Positions 27,158 to 37,042 are shown, counted from the first letter of the stretch. The stretch: DNA of 64,000 nucleotides from Chryseobacterium sp. PMSZPI (GCF_002835665.1 NZ_PIZV01000077.1:1-64000); one strand, 5' to 3'. Notes: a model not told the origin generated them from the sequence alone. Numbers and translations: made by a program.

Positions 27158-29527
27158 ATGAACAAAACTCTTCTTTTTCTGTGTCTCCCCATGCTGATGT
27201 TTGCTCAAAAACAAAAGCTTGCAGGAACAGTAATGAATACAGAAAATGAAAAACTTTCAGCAGTGAACATAGGTTTGTATAATTCAGGAAATGAGCTGAT
27301 CAAAGAACTGAAAACCGATGGTAAAGGCGGATTTGTATTAGAAGGTCTTTCGGAACAGAACATAAAACTTGTGGTAAAACGTGAAGGTTATCTTTTATTT
27401 GAAAAGAGCCTGAATTTGGAAAACTCTGAACCTTTACAGATTGTTCTTAAAAAGGAATCACAGGAAATAGAAGAAGTAGTGATGACTAAACGTAAGCCGT
27501 TGGTAAAAAGGAAAGTAGATCGTCTCGAATTCAATGTGGAAAACAGTAATATTTCATCACTCAACGCATGGGAAATTTTAAAAAATACACCTAATGTTAC
27601 AATAAATAATAATGTTCTTTCGGTAAAAGGGAGTACAGGGATTCTAGTAACCATTAATGATAAAAAGGTAATGCTCTCCGGAGACGAACTTAAAAATTTA
27701 TTGGAAAATACCCAGGGAGATGAGATTAAATCCATAGAAGTTATTACCAATCCACCCGCAAAGTATGAAGCATCGGGAAGTGCTGTATTGAATATTGTAA
27801 TGAAGAAAAATAAGGTGGAAGGCTATCGTGGAGTCGTTTCCTCCAAATATATACAGACACAGTATGCTAAGGGTGTATTTGGGCTTTCTCAATATTATAA
27901 AAAAGACAAACTTTCCGTAATGGGAAGCTATTATAAAGGTATGGGAACATATTACCGGGAAGGTACTGATGTTGTCAGTTATTTGGAAAATCAGACCCGT
28001 TGGGTCAGTACGATGAACAGAAAGGATAAAAACACTAACCAGAATACCTTGAATTTTAATGTGGAATATGAGTTGGACAGTGTAACCAACCTAAGTCTCA
28101 ACTATTCAGGGTATTTTTCTCCCAAGTCTTACGGAACGTACAATGTGCCCACATTAATCTACAACAATCAAAACATTGTAGAATCTAATTATACAACCAT
28201 CAATGACCATCGTACCCGCACGATTAATAATTCTGTAAGTTTTCAGGTAGACAGAAAACTGAATAAGAAAAGCAGTTTGTCCTGGATCAATTACTTTACA
28301 GGAAACAATGCTGATAAATATCAAAACGTAATTACCTATCTGAATTTTGCAGGGAAACCTCCAAAAGAAGATAATTTTCTGACTCAAAACAAAGCCGATG
28401 TTCAGCTGTATTCTACACAGGCAGATTATCAATGGAAAAATGATCAAGTTGAGTTGGAATCCGGAGCGAAATATAGCTTTGTAAAGACAAACAGCAAACT
28501 GGATTTTTCCGATAATGAAAATGGAATATTAGCTTATAGACCTGATAAAAGCAGCAATTTTGATTATAAGGAACATAATTTTGCATTATATTCTTCATTG
28601 TCCTACAATATTGGAAAATGGAGTTTTAAAGGCGGACTTCGTGCTGAAATGACAGACCTTGAAGGAGTTGTTTCTGAACCTTATGAATTGAATAAAAATA
28701 ATTACTGGAAATTATTCCCAACCTTTTATGCCCAATATACTACAGAAAATAAACAAGAGTTTGGTTTCTCCTATGGAAAACGGATCAGCAGACCTTCTTA
28801 CTCCTGGTTGAATCCTGCAAAATCTTATTATAATCTGTTTTCATATTATCAGGGAGATCCAAAATTAAAGGCAACCATTACTCATAATCTTAATCTTACC
28901 TATTCCTGGAAGGAATGGAATCTGGATCTATATTATCGTAAAGAAATCTATCCTTCTATGGAAATTTCGTTCCAGGAGCCGAGTACAAATAGTTTAGTGT
29001 ATTATTTTACCAATATTGAAAAAGGAGAAGCTTTTGGGATGAGCCTTTATAAAAATTTCCAGCTAAAGCCATGGTGGAATATCATTCTTTCCGAAAATTT
29101 GGAACATAATGAGAATTATTTCAAAGGAGTTGATGGTCTTTTATATAAGAATAAAGTATGGAATTGGGTGTCCAATATCTCTACAAGTCTTACGCTTGAT
29201 AAAAGAAACGATTGGAAAATGGAATTAGGACATCGCTATTATTCCCCGGGAATACAAGGAACTTTTAGAATTTCTGAAACATGGTCTGCGTATTTTGCGA
29301 TGAACAGGAAGTTTTTTAATAAAAAATTGGAAGCAGCACTGGTTTTTAACGATATCTTTAAATCAACAGGACAGAAAGTGAGTACGAAATATGCCAATCA
29401 GGATAATTACTTCCTTGATTATTCAGATACACAAGGGGTTACCTTATCTCTGAAATTTAATTTTGGAAATCAGTCTGTAAAAAATGCAAAAACAATAAAA
29501 AAAACAGATGAACAGGATAGATTGTAA
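27158..29527 (+). CDS. TonB-receptor-like outer-membrane beta-barrel protein
   Basis: The 789-residue form starting MNKTLLFLCLPMLMFAQ has a signal peptide and a carboxypeptidase-regulatory-like domain (about 20-100, KLAGTVMNTENEKLSAVNIG). A plug domain (about 105-200, IEVITNPPAKYEASGSAVLNIVMKK) and a large beta-barrel follow. This is the outer-membrane beta-barrel family often paired with GLPGLI proteins; the ligand is unknown. An upstream extension to 27125 is less likely because it would lengthen the signal peptide. The barrel ends in a charged tail of about 20 residues and not at a terminal aromatic residue. Confidence 0.87.
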   Translation: MNKTLLFLCLPMLMFAQKQKLAGTVMNTENEKLSAVNIGLYNSGNELIKELKTDGKGGFVLEGLSEQNIKLVVKREGYLLFEKSLNLENSEPLQIVLKKESQEIEEVVMTKRKPLVKRKVDRLEFNVENSNISSLNAWEILKNTPNVTINNNVLSVKGSTGILVTINDKKVMLSGDELKNLLENTQGDEIKSIEVITNPPAKYEASGSAVLNIVMKKNKVEGYRGVVSSKYIQTQYAKGVFGLSQYYKKDKLSVMGSYYKGMGTYYREGTDVVSYLENQTRWVSTMNRKDKNTNQNTLNFNVEYELDSVTNLSLNYSGYFSPKSYGTYNVPTLIYNNQNIVESNYTTINDHRTRTINNSVSFQVDRKLNKKSSLSWINYFTGNNADKYQNVITYLNFAGKPPKEDNFLTQNKADVQLYSTQADYQWKNDQVELESGAKYSFVKTNSKLDFSDNENGILAYRPDKSSNFDYKEHNFALYSSLSYNIGKWSFKGGLRAEMTDLEGVVSEPYELNKNNYWKLFPTFYAQYTTENKQEFGFSYGKRISRPSYSWLNPAKSYYNLFSYYQGDPKLKATITHNLNLTYSWKEWNLDLYYRKEIYPSMEISFQEPSTNSLVYYFTNIEKGEAFGMSLYKNFQLKPWWNIILSENLEHNENYFKGVDGLLYKNKVWNWVSNISTSLTLDKRNDWKMELGHRYYSPGIQGTFRISETWSAYFAMNRKFFNKKLEAALVFNDIFKSTGQKVSTKYANQDNYFLDYSDTQGVTLSLKFNFGNQSVKNAKTIKKTDEQDRL

Positions 29528-29601
29528 AAAAAATTAAATAAAAACTAATTTTCATAAAACATTGTTATAAAAGAAATTGCCGCTCTGTGTCACATTTTCG
29601 C

Positions 29602-29609
29602 TATTTTTG
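29602..29609 (+). promoter_or_regulatory. -7 box of the second M1 peptidase gene
   Basis: TATTTTTG is an exact TAnnTTTG match, with a TTG about 22 bases upstream in the -33 position. It lies 24 bases before the ATG at 29634 and so excludes the longer frame from 29577. Confidence 0.6.
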
Positions 29610-29633
29610 ATACTAATCTTAAAAAAGATAGTT

Positions 29634-31499
29634 ATGAAGAGAATTTTTTCCGGTGCAATGATGGTTATTTCATTGCTTCAGCTTTCTGCTCAGGAATTAT
29701 ATATGCCGAGAAATATTAAAAAAGCTTATGAAAAAGGGACACGTGATATTTCCGGAGCTCCAGGCAAAAATTATTGGCAAAATAAAGGGGCTTATAATGT
29801 AGATGTAAAAGTAGATGCCAATACGAAAGTGGTTTCCGGAAAAGAAACGATTAATTATAGCAACAACAGCCCCGACGCCCTTAGCGAACTGGCTATAAGA
29901 TTTGTAAACAATCTTCATAAACCTCAATCTCCAAGATCCGGATTTGTGTCTAAAGATTTTCTGTCTTCAGGACTTAAGATCAAATCATTTATTGTAAATG
30001 GTGAAAAATATGACATTGACAGTGATGATTGGGGTACCGTTGAAAAAGTAAAATTAAAATCACCTTTACAATCAAAGACAAAGGCTGAGATTAAAATAGA
30101 ATGGGAATATCCGCTTTCGGTACAGAGTGGTAGAGAAGGGCAGATTGATTCTGAGACTTTTTATGTAGCCTATTCGTTTCCAAGAATTTCCGTATATGAT
30201 GACTATAACGGATGGGATATGCTTCCGCATTCCGACAGACAGGAATTTTATAATGATTTTAACGATTATAGCTTTGCAATTACTGCACCCAAAAACTATG
30301 TAGTTTGGGCCACCGGAGAATTTCTAAATCCGGAATCTGTACTTCAACCGGAATATTTGAAAAGATACAAAGCCTCATTGAAAAGTGATAAACTTATGCA
30401 TATTGCCAATGAGCAGGAAATGAAATCCGGTAAAGTGACTCAACAAAATAAATGGAATGTTTGGAAATTTAAAGCCAACCATATTACAGATTTCTGTTTT
30501 GCATTGAGTAATCATTATGTATGGGATGCTGCCAGTGTTCAGCTTAAAACGAAAAGAGCCAGTGTTCAGGCAGGATATAAGGCCGGAGCAAAAGATTTTG
30601 AAAATTACGTAGACTGGATGCGTTATAATCTTGATTGGTTTTCCAAAAAATGGCCGGGGGTAGAATATCCTTACAATGCAATGACTGCCATTCAGGGATA
30701 TGCAGATATGGAATACCCAATGATGATTAATGATACCAGCATTCCGGATGATCTTCAGGATGCAAGATTAACTGCTGATCATGAGATTGCACATACTTAT
30801 TTCCCTTTTTATATGGGAATCAATGAAACCCGATATGCATTTATGGATGAAGGCTGGGCTACTACATTGGAATATCTCATCGGAATTGATGAAAATGGTG
30901 AGGCTGCAGCTAAAGAATTTTATAAAAACTTTCGTGTTAAAAAATGGATTACAAGTCCGTCTGCGGAACAGGACCAACCGGTGATTACCATGAGTACCCA
31001 AGTAAGTGGAGCAGGATATGGGAACAATTCATATGTGAAAGCATCGCTCTCTTATTTGGCATTAAAAGATTATCTGGGCGATGAGCTATTCAAAAAAGCA
31101 TTACACCATTATATGAATAACTGGAATGGAAAGCATCCCGTGCCTTGGGATTATTTCAATTCTATGAACACAGGTTCCGGTAAAAATCTGAATTGGTTCT
31201 TTCAAAATTGGTTTTATACCAACAATTATATAGATTTAAAAGTAGGTGGAGCCTCTCAGATGAATGATCTGCTTACGGTAAATGTGATGAATGTAGGTGG
31301 CTTTGCCATTCCGTTTGATGCGATACTATCTTATGAAGATGGAACCACGGAAAAGCTTCATTTTTCACCTTCTGTTTGGGAAAAAGACCAGAAGTTAACC
31401 GACCTTGTTATTCCGATTAAGAAAAAAGTGAAATCTGTACAATTGGACGGTGATCTCTTTATGGATTATACACCGGAAGATAACAGCAAAACGTTATAA
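29634..31499 (+). CDS. M1 family metallopeptidase, exported (second paralogue)
   Basis: The 621-residue protein has a signal peptide (MMVISLLQLSAQ). The M1 core has YADMEYPMM in the exopeptidase-motif position, HEIAH at about residue 383 and the third zinc ligand in DEGWATT. It aligns along its length with the 732-residue M1 protein at 20.9 kb (for example GKNYWQNKGAYN and ISVYDDYNGWDMLP) but lacks that protein's C-terminal beta domain. It probably cleaves peptides in the periplasm or on the surface. A strong terminator follows. Confidence 0.88.
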   Translation: MKRIFSGAMMVISLLQLSAQELYMPRNIKKAYEKGTRDISGAPGKNYWQNKGAYNVDVKVDANTKVVSGKETINYSNNSPDALSELAIRFVNNLHKPQSPRSGFVSKDFLSSGLKIKSFIVNGEKYDIDSDDWGTVEKVKLKSPLQSKTKAEIKIEWEYPLSVQSGREGQIDSETFYVAYSFPRISVYDDYNGWDMLPHSDRQEFYNDFNDYSFAITAPKNYVVWATGEFLNPESVLQPEYLKRYKASLKSDKLMHIANEQEMKSGKVTQQNKWNVWKFKANHITDFCFALSNHYVWDAASVQLKTKRASVQAGYKAGAKDFENYVDWMRYNLDWFSKKWPGVEYPYNAMTAIQGYADMEYPMMINDTSIPDDLQDARLTADHEIAHTYFPFYMGINETRYAFMDEGWATTLEYLIGIDENGEAAAKEFYKNFRVKKWITSPSAEQDQPVITMSTQVSGAGYGNNSYVKASLSYLALKDYLGDELFKKALHHYMNNWNGKHPVPWDYFNSMNTGSGKNLNWFFQNWFYTNNYIDLKVGGASQMNDLLTVNVMNVGGFAIPFDAILSYEDGTTEKLHFSPSVWEKDQKLTDLVIPIKKKVKSVQLDGDLFMDYTPEDNSKTL

Positions 31500-31505
31500 T
31501 AAACG

Positions 31506-31535
31506 AAAGCCTTCAAATTTTTGAAGGCTTTTTAT
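31506..31535. terminator. Bidirectional terminator between M1 peptidase and PAP2 genes
   Basis: AAAGCCTTCAAA pairs with TTTGAAGGCTTT and is followed by TTTATTTT. It lies between convergent genes. Confidence 0.87.
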
Positions 31536-31536
31536 T

Positions 31537-32922
31537 TTAAAAATAAGCAGTAAGTCTTAAACCTAATGTGATATAATTTATTTTTTCTTTGGCAATTAAG
31601 TTATTAAGCTCTTGATCTAACTCAGCACTTTCTTTGATATCATCACTAAAATGATAACGGATGGTGGAATTGATCTGGTTGTAATCCGAATACAAGGTAA
31701 GTCCTAATCCTGGATTAAATTTATAAGTAATAGAGGCTCCGGTGTTCCAACGGAAAGCCGGTTTAGGTTTATATCTTGCAATCTGAAGCTGATGGTCCGG
31801 GGTATCTATATTGTCTCCTTTTACAAATACTTTTCCACTTGCGGTAGCAGAATATCCGGCAGTCGCTTTTAAAGTAAGTTGCCATTTGTCTGAAAACTCA
31901 TGAGAATAATAAGGACCTATACCTGCAGCCAAAAAACCCATAGATTGTGTTACAATACTGTGATCACCAAACTCCAGACCGTCATCTATTGTTATCCTTT
32001 GAGGTTTGATAGGGAAGCTACTGAAAGAAATATCTCCACCTACTCCCCATTTTTTAGAAAAGAAATAAGCCCCTTCCAATCCTCCTTCAAAGCCGATTTG
32101 TTTAGTTTCATCAAGCTCCGACTCTTTCAGAAAGTTCGTTGTACCAAACGCTGAACCAAATTTTATAGCAAGGAATGAAGGATAATCATTTCCTTGGATT
32201 CTGGATAACATACTTAAATTATCTCCTTTGTTTTTGTAGATTTTATCAATAAAAAAATAACCCAGCTCTGTTGAAATAATTCCGATACCCGCACCGGCAA
32301 GGATATCCGGGATCCAATGCCTGTTATTTAAGTTTCTTCCAAGTCCGGTAAGGGTTGCTGCGCTATATCCGCCAATACTATACGCCGGATTTACCATTCC
32401 ATATTCTTTGTGTAAAAAACTGGCATTGGTAAAAGCCATGGCGGCATGTCCGGATGGGAATGAATTGTTTTTTGAACCATCTGGACGTTCAACTTTCGAG
32501 GTATATTTAATTGAATTAACTAAAATTCCCATGATTGCTAAACTAGTAGCATAAGATAGAGTTGCTCTTCCAAGATTGTTTCTTCCTTTTACACCGGCCA
32601 GTTTTAAACCATAAACAGTTACTGCAGGAGCATATTGAAGATAGTCATCATATTTCATTTTGAAATTAGGAAGATATCTGTTTCTTACTTCGCGGATGTT
32701 TTCCTTTTCTCCCCATGTTGCAGCTGCTGCAGTAAAAAGTAGAGCAGGAGCCACAGATTTTTTTACCCATGATTTTTTGAAGAAAGGTGTCTTTTCCTGA
32801 ACAGAAGAATTGGAAGATATAAGTGCAATATCTCTTTGAAGATTTCGTGATTGCACGGAATCTTGTGCTTTATAGCAACAAAGGTTTAATAATATGCCGG
32901 TTGCTATTACTATTTTTTTCAT
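31537..32922 (-). CDS. PAP2 phosphatase fused to an outer-membrane beta-barrel
   Basis: The 461-residue protein has a signal peptide (residues 1-19). The PAP2 domain contains all three phosphatase motifs: KVERPDG, SFPSGHAAM and GRNLNNRHWIPDI. A C-terminal part of about 210 residues looks like an 8-10-strand barrel (GLEGAYFFSKKWGVGGDISFS, AGIGPYYSHEFSDKW) and ends in the terminal aromatic TAYF. The phosphatase may act on lipid-linked phosphates at the outer membrane, an inference from the barrel. Most PAP2 proteins are inner-membrane enzymes, so the fusion is noteworthy. Confidence 0.83.
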   Translation of the reverse strand: MKKIVIATGILLNLCCYKAQDSVQSRNLQRDIALISSNSSVQEKTPFFKKSWVKKSVAPALLFTAAAATWGEKENIREVRNRYLPNFKMKYDDYLQYAPAVTVYGLKLAGVKGRNNLGRATLSYATSLAIMGILVNSIKYTSKVERPDGSKNNSFPSGHAAMAFTNASFLHKEYGMVNPAYSIGGYSAATLTGLGRNLNNRHWIPDILAGAGIGIISTELGYFFIDKIYKNKGDNLSMLSRIQGNDYPSFLAIKFGSAFGTTNFLKESELDETKQIGFEGGLEGAYFFSKKWGVGGDISFSSFPIKPQRITIDDGLEFGDHSIVTQSMGFLAAGIGPYYSHEFSDKWQLTLKATAGYSATASGKVFVKGDNIDTPDHQLQIARYKPKPAFRWNTGASITYKFNPGLGLTLYSDYNQINSTIRYHFSDDIKESAELDQELNNLIAKEKINYITLGLRLTAYF

Positions 32923-32960
32923 CGAAATGATCCCTAAATTTAAACGGCGTAAAAATATAA

Positions 32961-32995
32961 AAAAAATCTATCTCATTGTCTGAGATAGATTTTTT
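32961..32995. terminator. Terminator downstream of first M43 gene
   Basis: Perfect 15-base arms AAAAAATCTATCTCA and TGAGATAGATTTTTT with a 5-base loop. It lies between the M43 stop and the PAP2 start and can act in either direction. Confidence 0.87.
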
Positions 32996-33055
32996 ATTAT
33001 ATAAATGTTGGAATTTTTTTAAAAATATCAACAAACTTATCGTAAATATATTGTT

Positions 33056-34042
33056 TTAATAAAGCCTTAGTCCGGCTCTAGGACCTGAGGCTGAAACTAC
33101 GGCCTGCATTCTTTGTTTTTGATTGGCTGTGAACATACACATTACTTTGTCATCCACATAGTCCATATAGTTCATGAAAATCTGAGAACGGCTTACTCCA
33201 CCACACACACGGTTAAGCGGATAAGTAGGTACTCCGTAATTTGGGCCGGGAGATAGAGGAGTGTCATCAGAATAATCTGTCTGGCAACCGGTATTACCCC
33301 AAAGGTGTGGAAGGTTTAAATAATGTCCAACCTCATGTGTTGCTGTTCTTCCTAAATTGTAGGGAGCAGCAGTTCCGGAACCGGTTCCTATATAAGGGGC
33401 AGCAATAACGACACCATCCAGAGCAGCTGTAATTGTTCCCGGATAATAAGCGTAGCCAAGAGTGCCACCGGACATATTATTTACAATCCAGATATTTAAA
33501 TAATTATCAGGAGAAGTGGCTGCAATACCTGTACTGGCAGATTTCATTTTATTTTCATCAGGGTTCCAGCTGGTAGTGCTGCTCTGCTTTCTGACTACTT
33601 TTGCTAATGTGAATCGGATTTTGGTATCTCCGGCTTTTACCGGGACAAATTCCGCAGGAGTATTACCAATATTTGAATTTGTTGCTCCATAATCTTTATT
33701 CAAAACGTCAATTTGAGATTGCAATCTGGCGTCAGGTACATTTTCGCTACTTGTGTTATAAACAACATTAAATACGACAGGGATTTCCACAGTACCATCC
33801 GGCAAGACTTTTCCTACTTTAATATCATTGATACGTTTTTCGGTAAGTGCCTCAATTGCTTCAACCCTTGCCCTTGCAGCGGGATCTTTTCTCAGAATCT
33901 CATCCCTCATTAAATCCGAAGGACAAACCCTTTTACTTGATAATTGTTGTGGTTGCTCTCCGGGTTGTTCTGCCGCTGAATTGACATCGTTGTTACAAGA
34001 AGCTAAAAATATAATTCCAGCTCCCAAAAGAAATTTTTTCAT
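33056..34042 (-). CDS. M43 (pappalysin/cytophagalysin) metalloprotease lipoprotein A
   Basis: The 328-residue protein has a lipoprotein signal (AGIIFLASC, Cys16). The M43 zinc motif HEVGHYLNLPHLWG begins at about residue 236, with the Met-turn in FMNYMDY. M43B enzymes are secreted or surface zinc endopeptidases. The mature N-terminus carries the family's CPSDLMRDEILRKDPAARAR segment. It is a close paralogue of the next upstream gene, and the pair very probably arose by tandem duplication. Terminators lie on both sides, so the two are separate transcription units. Confidence 0.9.
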   Translation of the reverse strand: MKKFLLGAGIIFLASCNNDVNSAAEQPGEQPQQLSSKRVCPSDLMRDEILRKDPAARARVEAIEALTEKRINDIKVGKVLPDGTVEIPVVFNVVYNTSSENVPDARLQSQIDVLNKDYGATNSNIGNTPAEFVPVKAGDTKIRFTLAKVVRKQSSTTSWNPDENKMKSASTGIAATSPDNYLNIWIVNNMSGGTLGYAYYPGTITAALDGVVIAAPYIGTGSGTAAPYNLGRTATHEVGHYLNLPHLWGNTGCQTDYSDDTPLSPGPNYGVPTYPLNRVCGGVSRSQIFMNYMDYVDDKVMCMFTANQKQRMQAVVSASGPRAGLRLY

Positions 34043-34224
34043 ATTATTTTAGTTTGGTTAGTGGATGTAAACTTAATTCAAATTTACGTGATATACAAAT
34101 TATTTTTCATTTAGGTTAATTATCTTTATTGTTTTACGTAAATAATTGTGTTTGTAGAGTGTTTTTAATGAAATGAATGGTTAAAGTGTTTTGGCTACAT
34201 TTAATCAACTGTGCATAGACAGAA

Positions 34225-34250
34225 AAACCTTCCTAATGATAGGAAGGTTT
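34225..34250. terminator. Terminator downstream of second M43 gene
   Basis: AAACCTTCCTA and TAGGAAGGTTT are perfect 11-base arms with an ATGA loop. Confidence 0.8.
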
Positions 34251-34293
34251 ATGGAAAATTTTAATAATGTGTTCTGTTTATATTATATCATTA

Positions 34294-35316
34294 TTAAAGA
34301 ACTCTTAGTCCTGCTCTTGGCCCGGTAGGGGCAACGGTGGATTGCATTTTTGTTTTTTGTCCCGCTGTAAACATATATAATGTAATGTCATCTGAGTAAT
34401 CCATATAATTCATAAACATAACAGATCTTTTTACACCATAGCATGTATTATAAAGTGGATAAGTTGGTACTCCTGTATTATATGTTGTTTGGGTTGGAGT
34501 ATCGGCAATCAGATCGTCTCCACAATTTGTATCTCCCCAAATATGTCTAAGCCCCAAGTAATGGCCTACTTCATGTGTGGTTGTTCGTCCCAAGTTAAAT
34601 GCAGCTGCAGTTCCTGTTTTACCAAAAAACGGAAGACCAATAACGACACCGTCTTCCCATGTGCCGTTGCTTTCAGGAAAAGTGGCATATCCAAGAATTG
34701 TTCCAGAGAGGTTTTTCATTCCACTTACAACCCAAATGTTAAAATAATTTTTAGAATTAGTAGCATCTATTCCTCCTGTAGAGGCTCTTTTCATATCCTT
34801 ATTTGATAAATAAGTATTAGTATCCCATGATCTTTTGGTAGTAGATTTTCTTACGGTATTTACCAATTTGAATCTTACTTTTACATCGCCAGCTTTTACA
34901 GGCTGAAACTCTGTAGGTATTTTTGAAACATCAGAGTTTGTTCCACCAAAATCTGAATTTAATACATCAATCTGTTCTGCGATCCTGGCATCAGAAACAT
35001 TTTCACTAGCTGTTCTGTATAGTACATTTACAACTACAGGAATTTCGACAGTTCCATCTGCTAGAACTTTTCCGAATTTTACGTCATTGGCAAATTTTTG
35101 AGCTGCAGTTTCAAGTTCTGCTGCTTTTTGCATTAATGATGGGTCTTTTTGCCATGCATCTTTTCTCATCTCTTCTGATGGACAATTTCTTTTTGAAACA
35201 ACCGATGGAGACGAATTTTCAAGATTTGTTGTGTCTTCATTTTGATTAGGCATATTGTCTCTATTACAGGCTGTTACCAAACCTAGAATCAGAGCTCCAA
35301 ATAATAATTTTTTCAT
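34294..35316 (-). CDS. M43 (pappalysin/cytophagalysin) metalloprotease lipoprotein B
   Basis: The 340-residue protein has a lipoprotein signal (ILGLVTAC, Cys17), HEVGHYLGLRHIWG from about residue 248 and the Met-turn FMNYMDYSDD. It shares layout and many segments with the adjacent paralogue: ISDARIAEQIDVLN-like segment, GTAAAFNLGRT.THEVGHYL and the C-terminal GPRAGLR. It is predicted to be a surface or periplasmic zinc endopeptidase. A short insertion before the zinc motif makes it 12 residues longer than its neighbour. Confidence 0.9.
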   Translation of the reverse strand: MKKLLFGALILGLVTACNRDNMPNQNEDTTNLENSSPSVVSKRNCPSEEMRKDAWQKDPSLMQKAAELETAAQKFANDVKFGKVLADGTVEIPVVVNVLYRTASENVSDARIAEQIDVLNSDFGGTNSDVSKIPTEFQPVKAGDVKVRFKLVNTVRKSTTKRSWDTNTYLSNKDMKRASTGGIDATNSKNYFNIWVVSGMKNLSGTILGYATFPESNGTWEDGVVIGLPFFGKTGTAAAFNLGRTTTHEVGHYLGLRHIWGDTNCGDDLIADTPTQTTYNTGVPTYPLYNTCYGVKRSVMFMNYMDYSDDITLYMFTAGQKTKMQSTVAPTGPRAGLRVL

Positions 35317-35555
35317 ATGTTGTTATTTTGGTATAAAGTTGTGAAATTATTAGGTAATAAAATAAAATGCAAATTATTTCTACATAAGTTGAATTATTTA
35401 TCAGTGAAGGTGGTTTTTGGTTAAATATTTGTTAATTAATTATTGCTTTTTTATAATTTATGATTGATAAATATTGTAATATGTTTATTTTTCACCAAAT
35501 TGTGTATTATGATGAAAGACTTGTATTGGTTTAAATTGAGCTTAAAAGAGTAATA

Positions 35556-35593
35556 ACAAAGAATCCACCTCATTGATGAGGTGGATTCTTTGT
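35556..35593. terminator. Terminator downstream of LuxR-type regulator gene
   Basis: Perfect 17-base arms, ACAAAGAATCCACCTCA and its complement, around a TTGA loop. It is the strongest hairpin in this part of the window and ends the leftward kinase/regulator unit. Confidence 0.9.
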
Positions 35594-35606
35594 TTGTTGA
35601 ATAAAT

Positions 35607-36248
35607 TTAATTGGCAAAGCCATTTTTAATAGCAAAGACAGCTAATCCTACACGGGTTTTTAAATCCAGTTTTTCACAAAGTTGATCGCGATAACTTTCT
35701 ACAGTTCTGGGACTGCAACACATTTTATCCGCAATTTCTTTATAGCTGAGTTCAGTGACTGTGTATTTTAAAAACTCTCTTTCACGTTCGGAAATTTTTA
35801 CTGAGTTTTCAGTTTCTTTATCCTTATTGAACGTGGAGAAAATAATCCTGGATGCCCATTCCGGATAGAAGAAGCCTTCTGAATCCAGCCTTGTGAGTGC
35901 TGTTTCCAAATCTTTAGGATGGGTATTTTTCAATAAATATCCTTTTGCTCCGTTTTTAATCATTTTAATGACACTATTATCATCGCCTTGCATGCTAAGA
36001 GCCATTACCTTGGTGCCAGGATGGTTGGTGGTAAGCCAGGATGCAGTTTCAAAACCGTCCATAATAGGCATACTGATGTCTAGAAGAATAATGTCCGGAA
36101 CTTTATTATCATCTTCTAGTTTTTGGATAAGGTCCTTTCCGTTCTCACATACATAGATAACCTCAAAATCTTTAAAGTTACCAATAATTCCTTCCAGTGC
36201 TTTGGCAATAAGGATATGATCATCAACAATTACAATTGTTTTTTTCAT
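35607..36248 (-). CDS. NarL/LuxR-type response regulator
   Basis: The 213-residue protein has a receiver domain with Asp57 in IILLDISMPIMDG and the conserved Lys in YLLKNTHP. A LuxR helix-turn-helix follows (about 150-213, ISEREREFLKYTVTELSYKEIADKM...SPRTVESYRDQLCEKL). It overlaps the kinase gene by 4 bases, so the two are translationally coupled partners. It is the last gene of the unit that starts at 38.2 kb. CCGTAAA repeats in front of that unit are candidate binding sites. Confidence 0.92.
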   Translation of the reverse strand: MKKTIVIVDDHILIAKALEGIIGNFKDFEVIYVCENGKDLIQKLEDDNKVPDIILLDISMPIMDGFETASWLTTNHPGTKVMALSMQGDDNSVIKMIKNGAKGYLLKNTHPKDLETALTRLDSEGFFYPEWASRIIFSTFNKDKETENSVKISEREREFLKYTVTELSYKEIADKMCCSPRTVESYRDQLCEKLDLKTRVGLAVFAIKNGFAN

Positions 36249-37042
36249 GGTTGTTTTTTTAAAATGATATTAAGTACGGTCCCAATATTTTCTTTGCTGT
36301 CGAAGGTAAAATCTGCTCCGATGATTTTGGCTCTGTTTTTCATGTTTGTAAGACCAATTCCGTTAGATTTTATCTTTGTAGGATCAAAGCCGATTCCATC
36401 ATCCTTAATGTTGAGCTCCCAAAGGGTATCTTCAAAAGTATTCAGACTAATGGAAATATTTCTGCATTTGGAATGTTTTATACTGTTCTGAATAAATTCC
36501 TGTGTAATTCTTAATAGCACATTTTTGTGAACAAAATCCAGATCGAGTCGTTTAAAATTATGTTCAAAACTGACATGACACTTTTTAAATGAATTGGTAT
36601 TATCTACTTCCTCCTGAATTAAAGTTACGATTTCTTTTTGATTGATATTATCATCCGTTAAAGTTTTGGAAAGGCTCCGCAGATCCTGTAAAGATTGGTT
36701 GATGATTTGGGAAACCTGATCAATCCTTTCACTTACTTCAGGAACTTTATTTTCATAAAGAAGCTGCTGAGTGTATAGGCTAACCAATGTTAACTTTTGT
36801 CCGATATTATCATGGAGTTCCCTTCCGATCTGCTGCATGGTCGCTTGCTGGATTTCCAATTGAGTAGCCAGAAGCTCTCTTTTATGGAGTTCGTTTTTCA
36901 GCTCAATTTCATTCAAATACTCTTTTTTTCGTTGTCGGTAGTTTCTGATATAGATCATCATTGCAACGATAAACATTACAAAAAAGATATTGAATAATAT
37001 AATAACTATTAAGAGTTCTGTCTTCCCCATATGAATGAGCAT
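36245..37042 (-). CDS. Histidine kinase (HisKA_3 type) with one membrane helix
   Basis: The 265-residue protein has one membrane helix (about 9-32), a short linker and HisKA_3 with the phospho-acceptor His77 in IGRELHDNIGQKL. The ATPase domain carries FIQNSIKHS, DDGIGFD and GIGLTNMKNRA. There is no extracellular sensor domain, so the signal probably arrives through another protein. The 7TM protein encoded just upstream, whose gene overlaps the start, is the obvious candidate. A second possible start (MGKTELL) lies four codons downstream. Confidence 0.9.
   Translation of the reverse strand: MLIHMGKTELLIVIILFNIFFVMFIVAMMIYIRNYRQRKKEYLNEIELKNELHKRELLATQLEIQQATMQQIGRELHDNIGQKLTLVSLYTQQLLYENKVPEVSERIDQVSQIINQSLQDLRSLSKTLTDDNINQKEIVTLIQEEVDNTNSFKKCHVSFEHNFKRLDLDFVHKNVLLRITQEFIQNSIKHSKCRNISISLNTFEDTLWELNIKDDGIGFDPTKIKSNGIGLTNMKNRAKIIGADFTFDSKENIGTVLNIILKKQP

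Noticed and set aside
35317..35555. A/T-rich intergenic region before the second M43 gene, checked for a small gene or RNA
   Set aside because: No open frame with a plausible start, no tRNA-like fold and no convincing palindrome other than the terminator at 35556.
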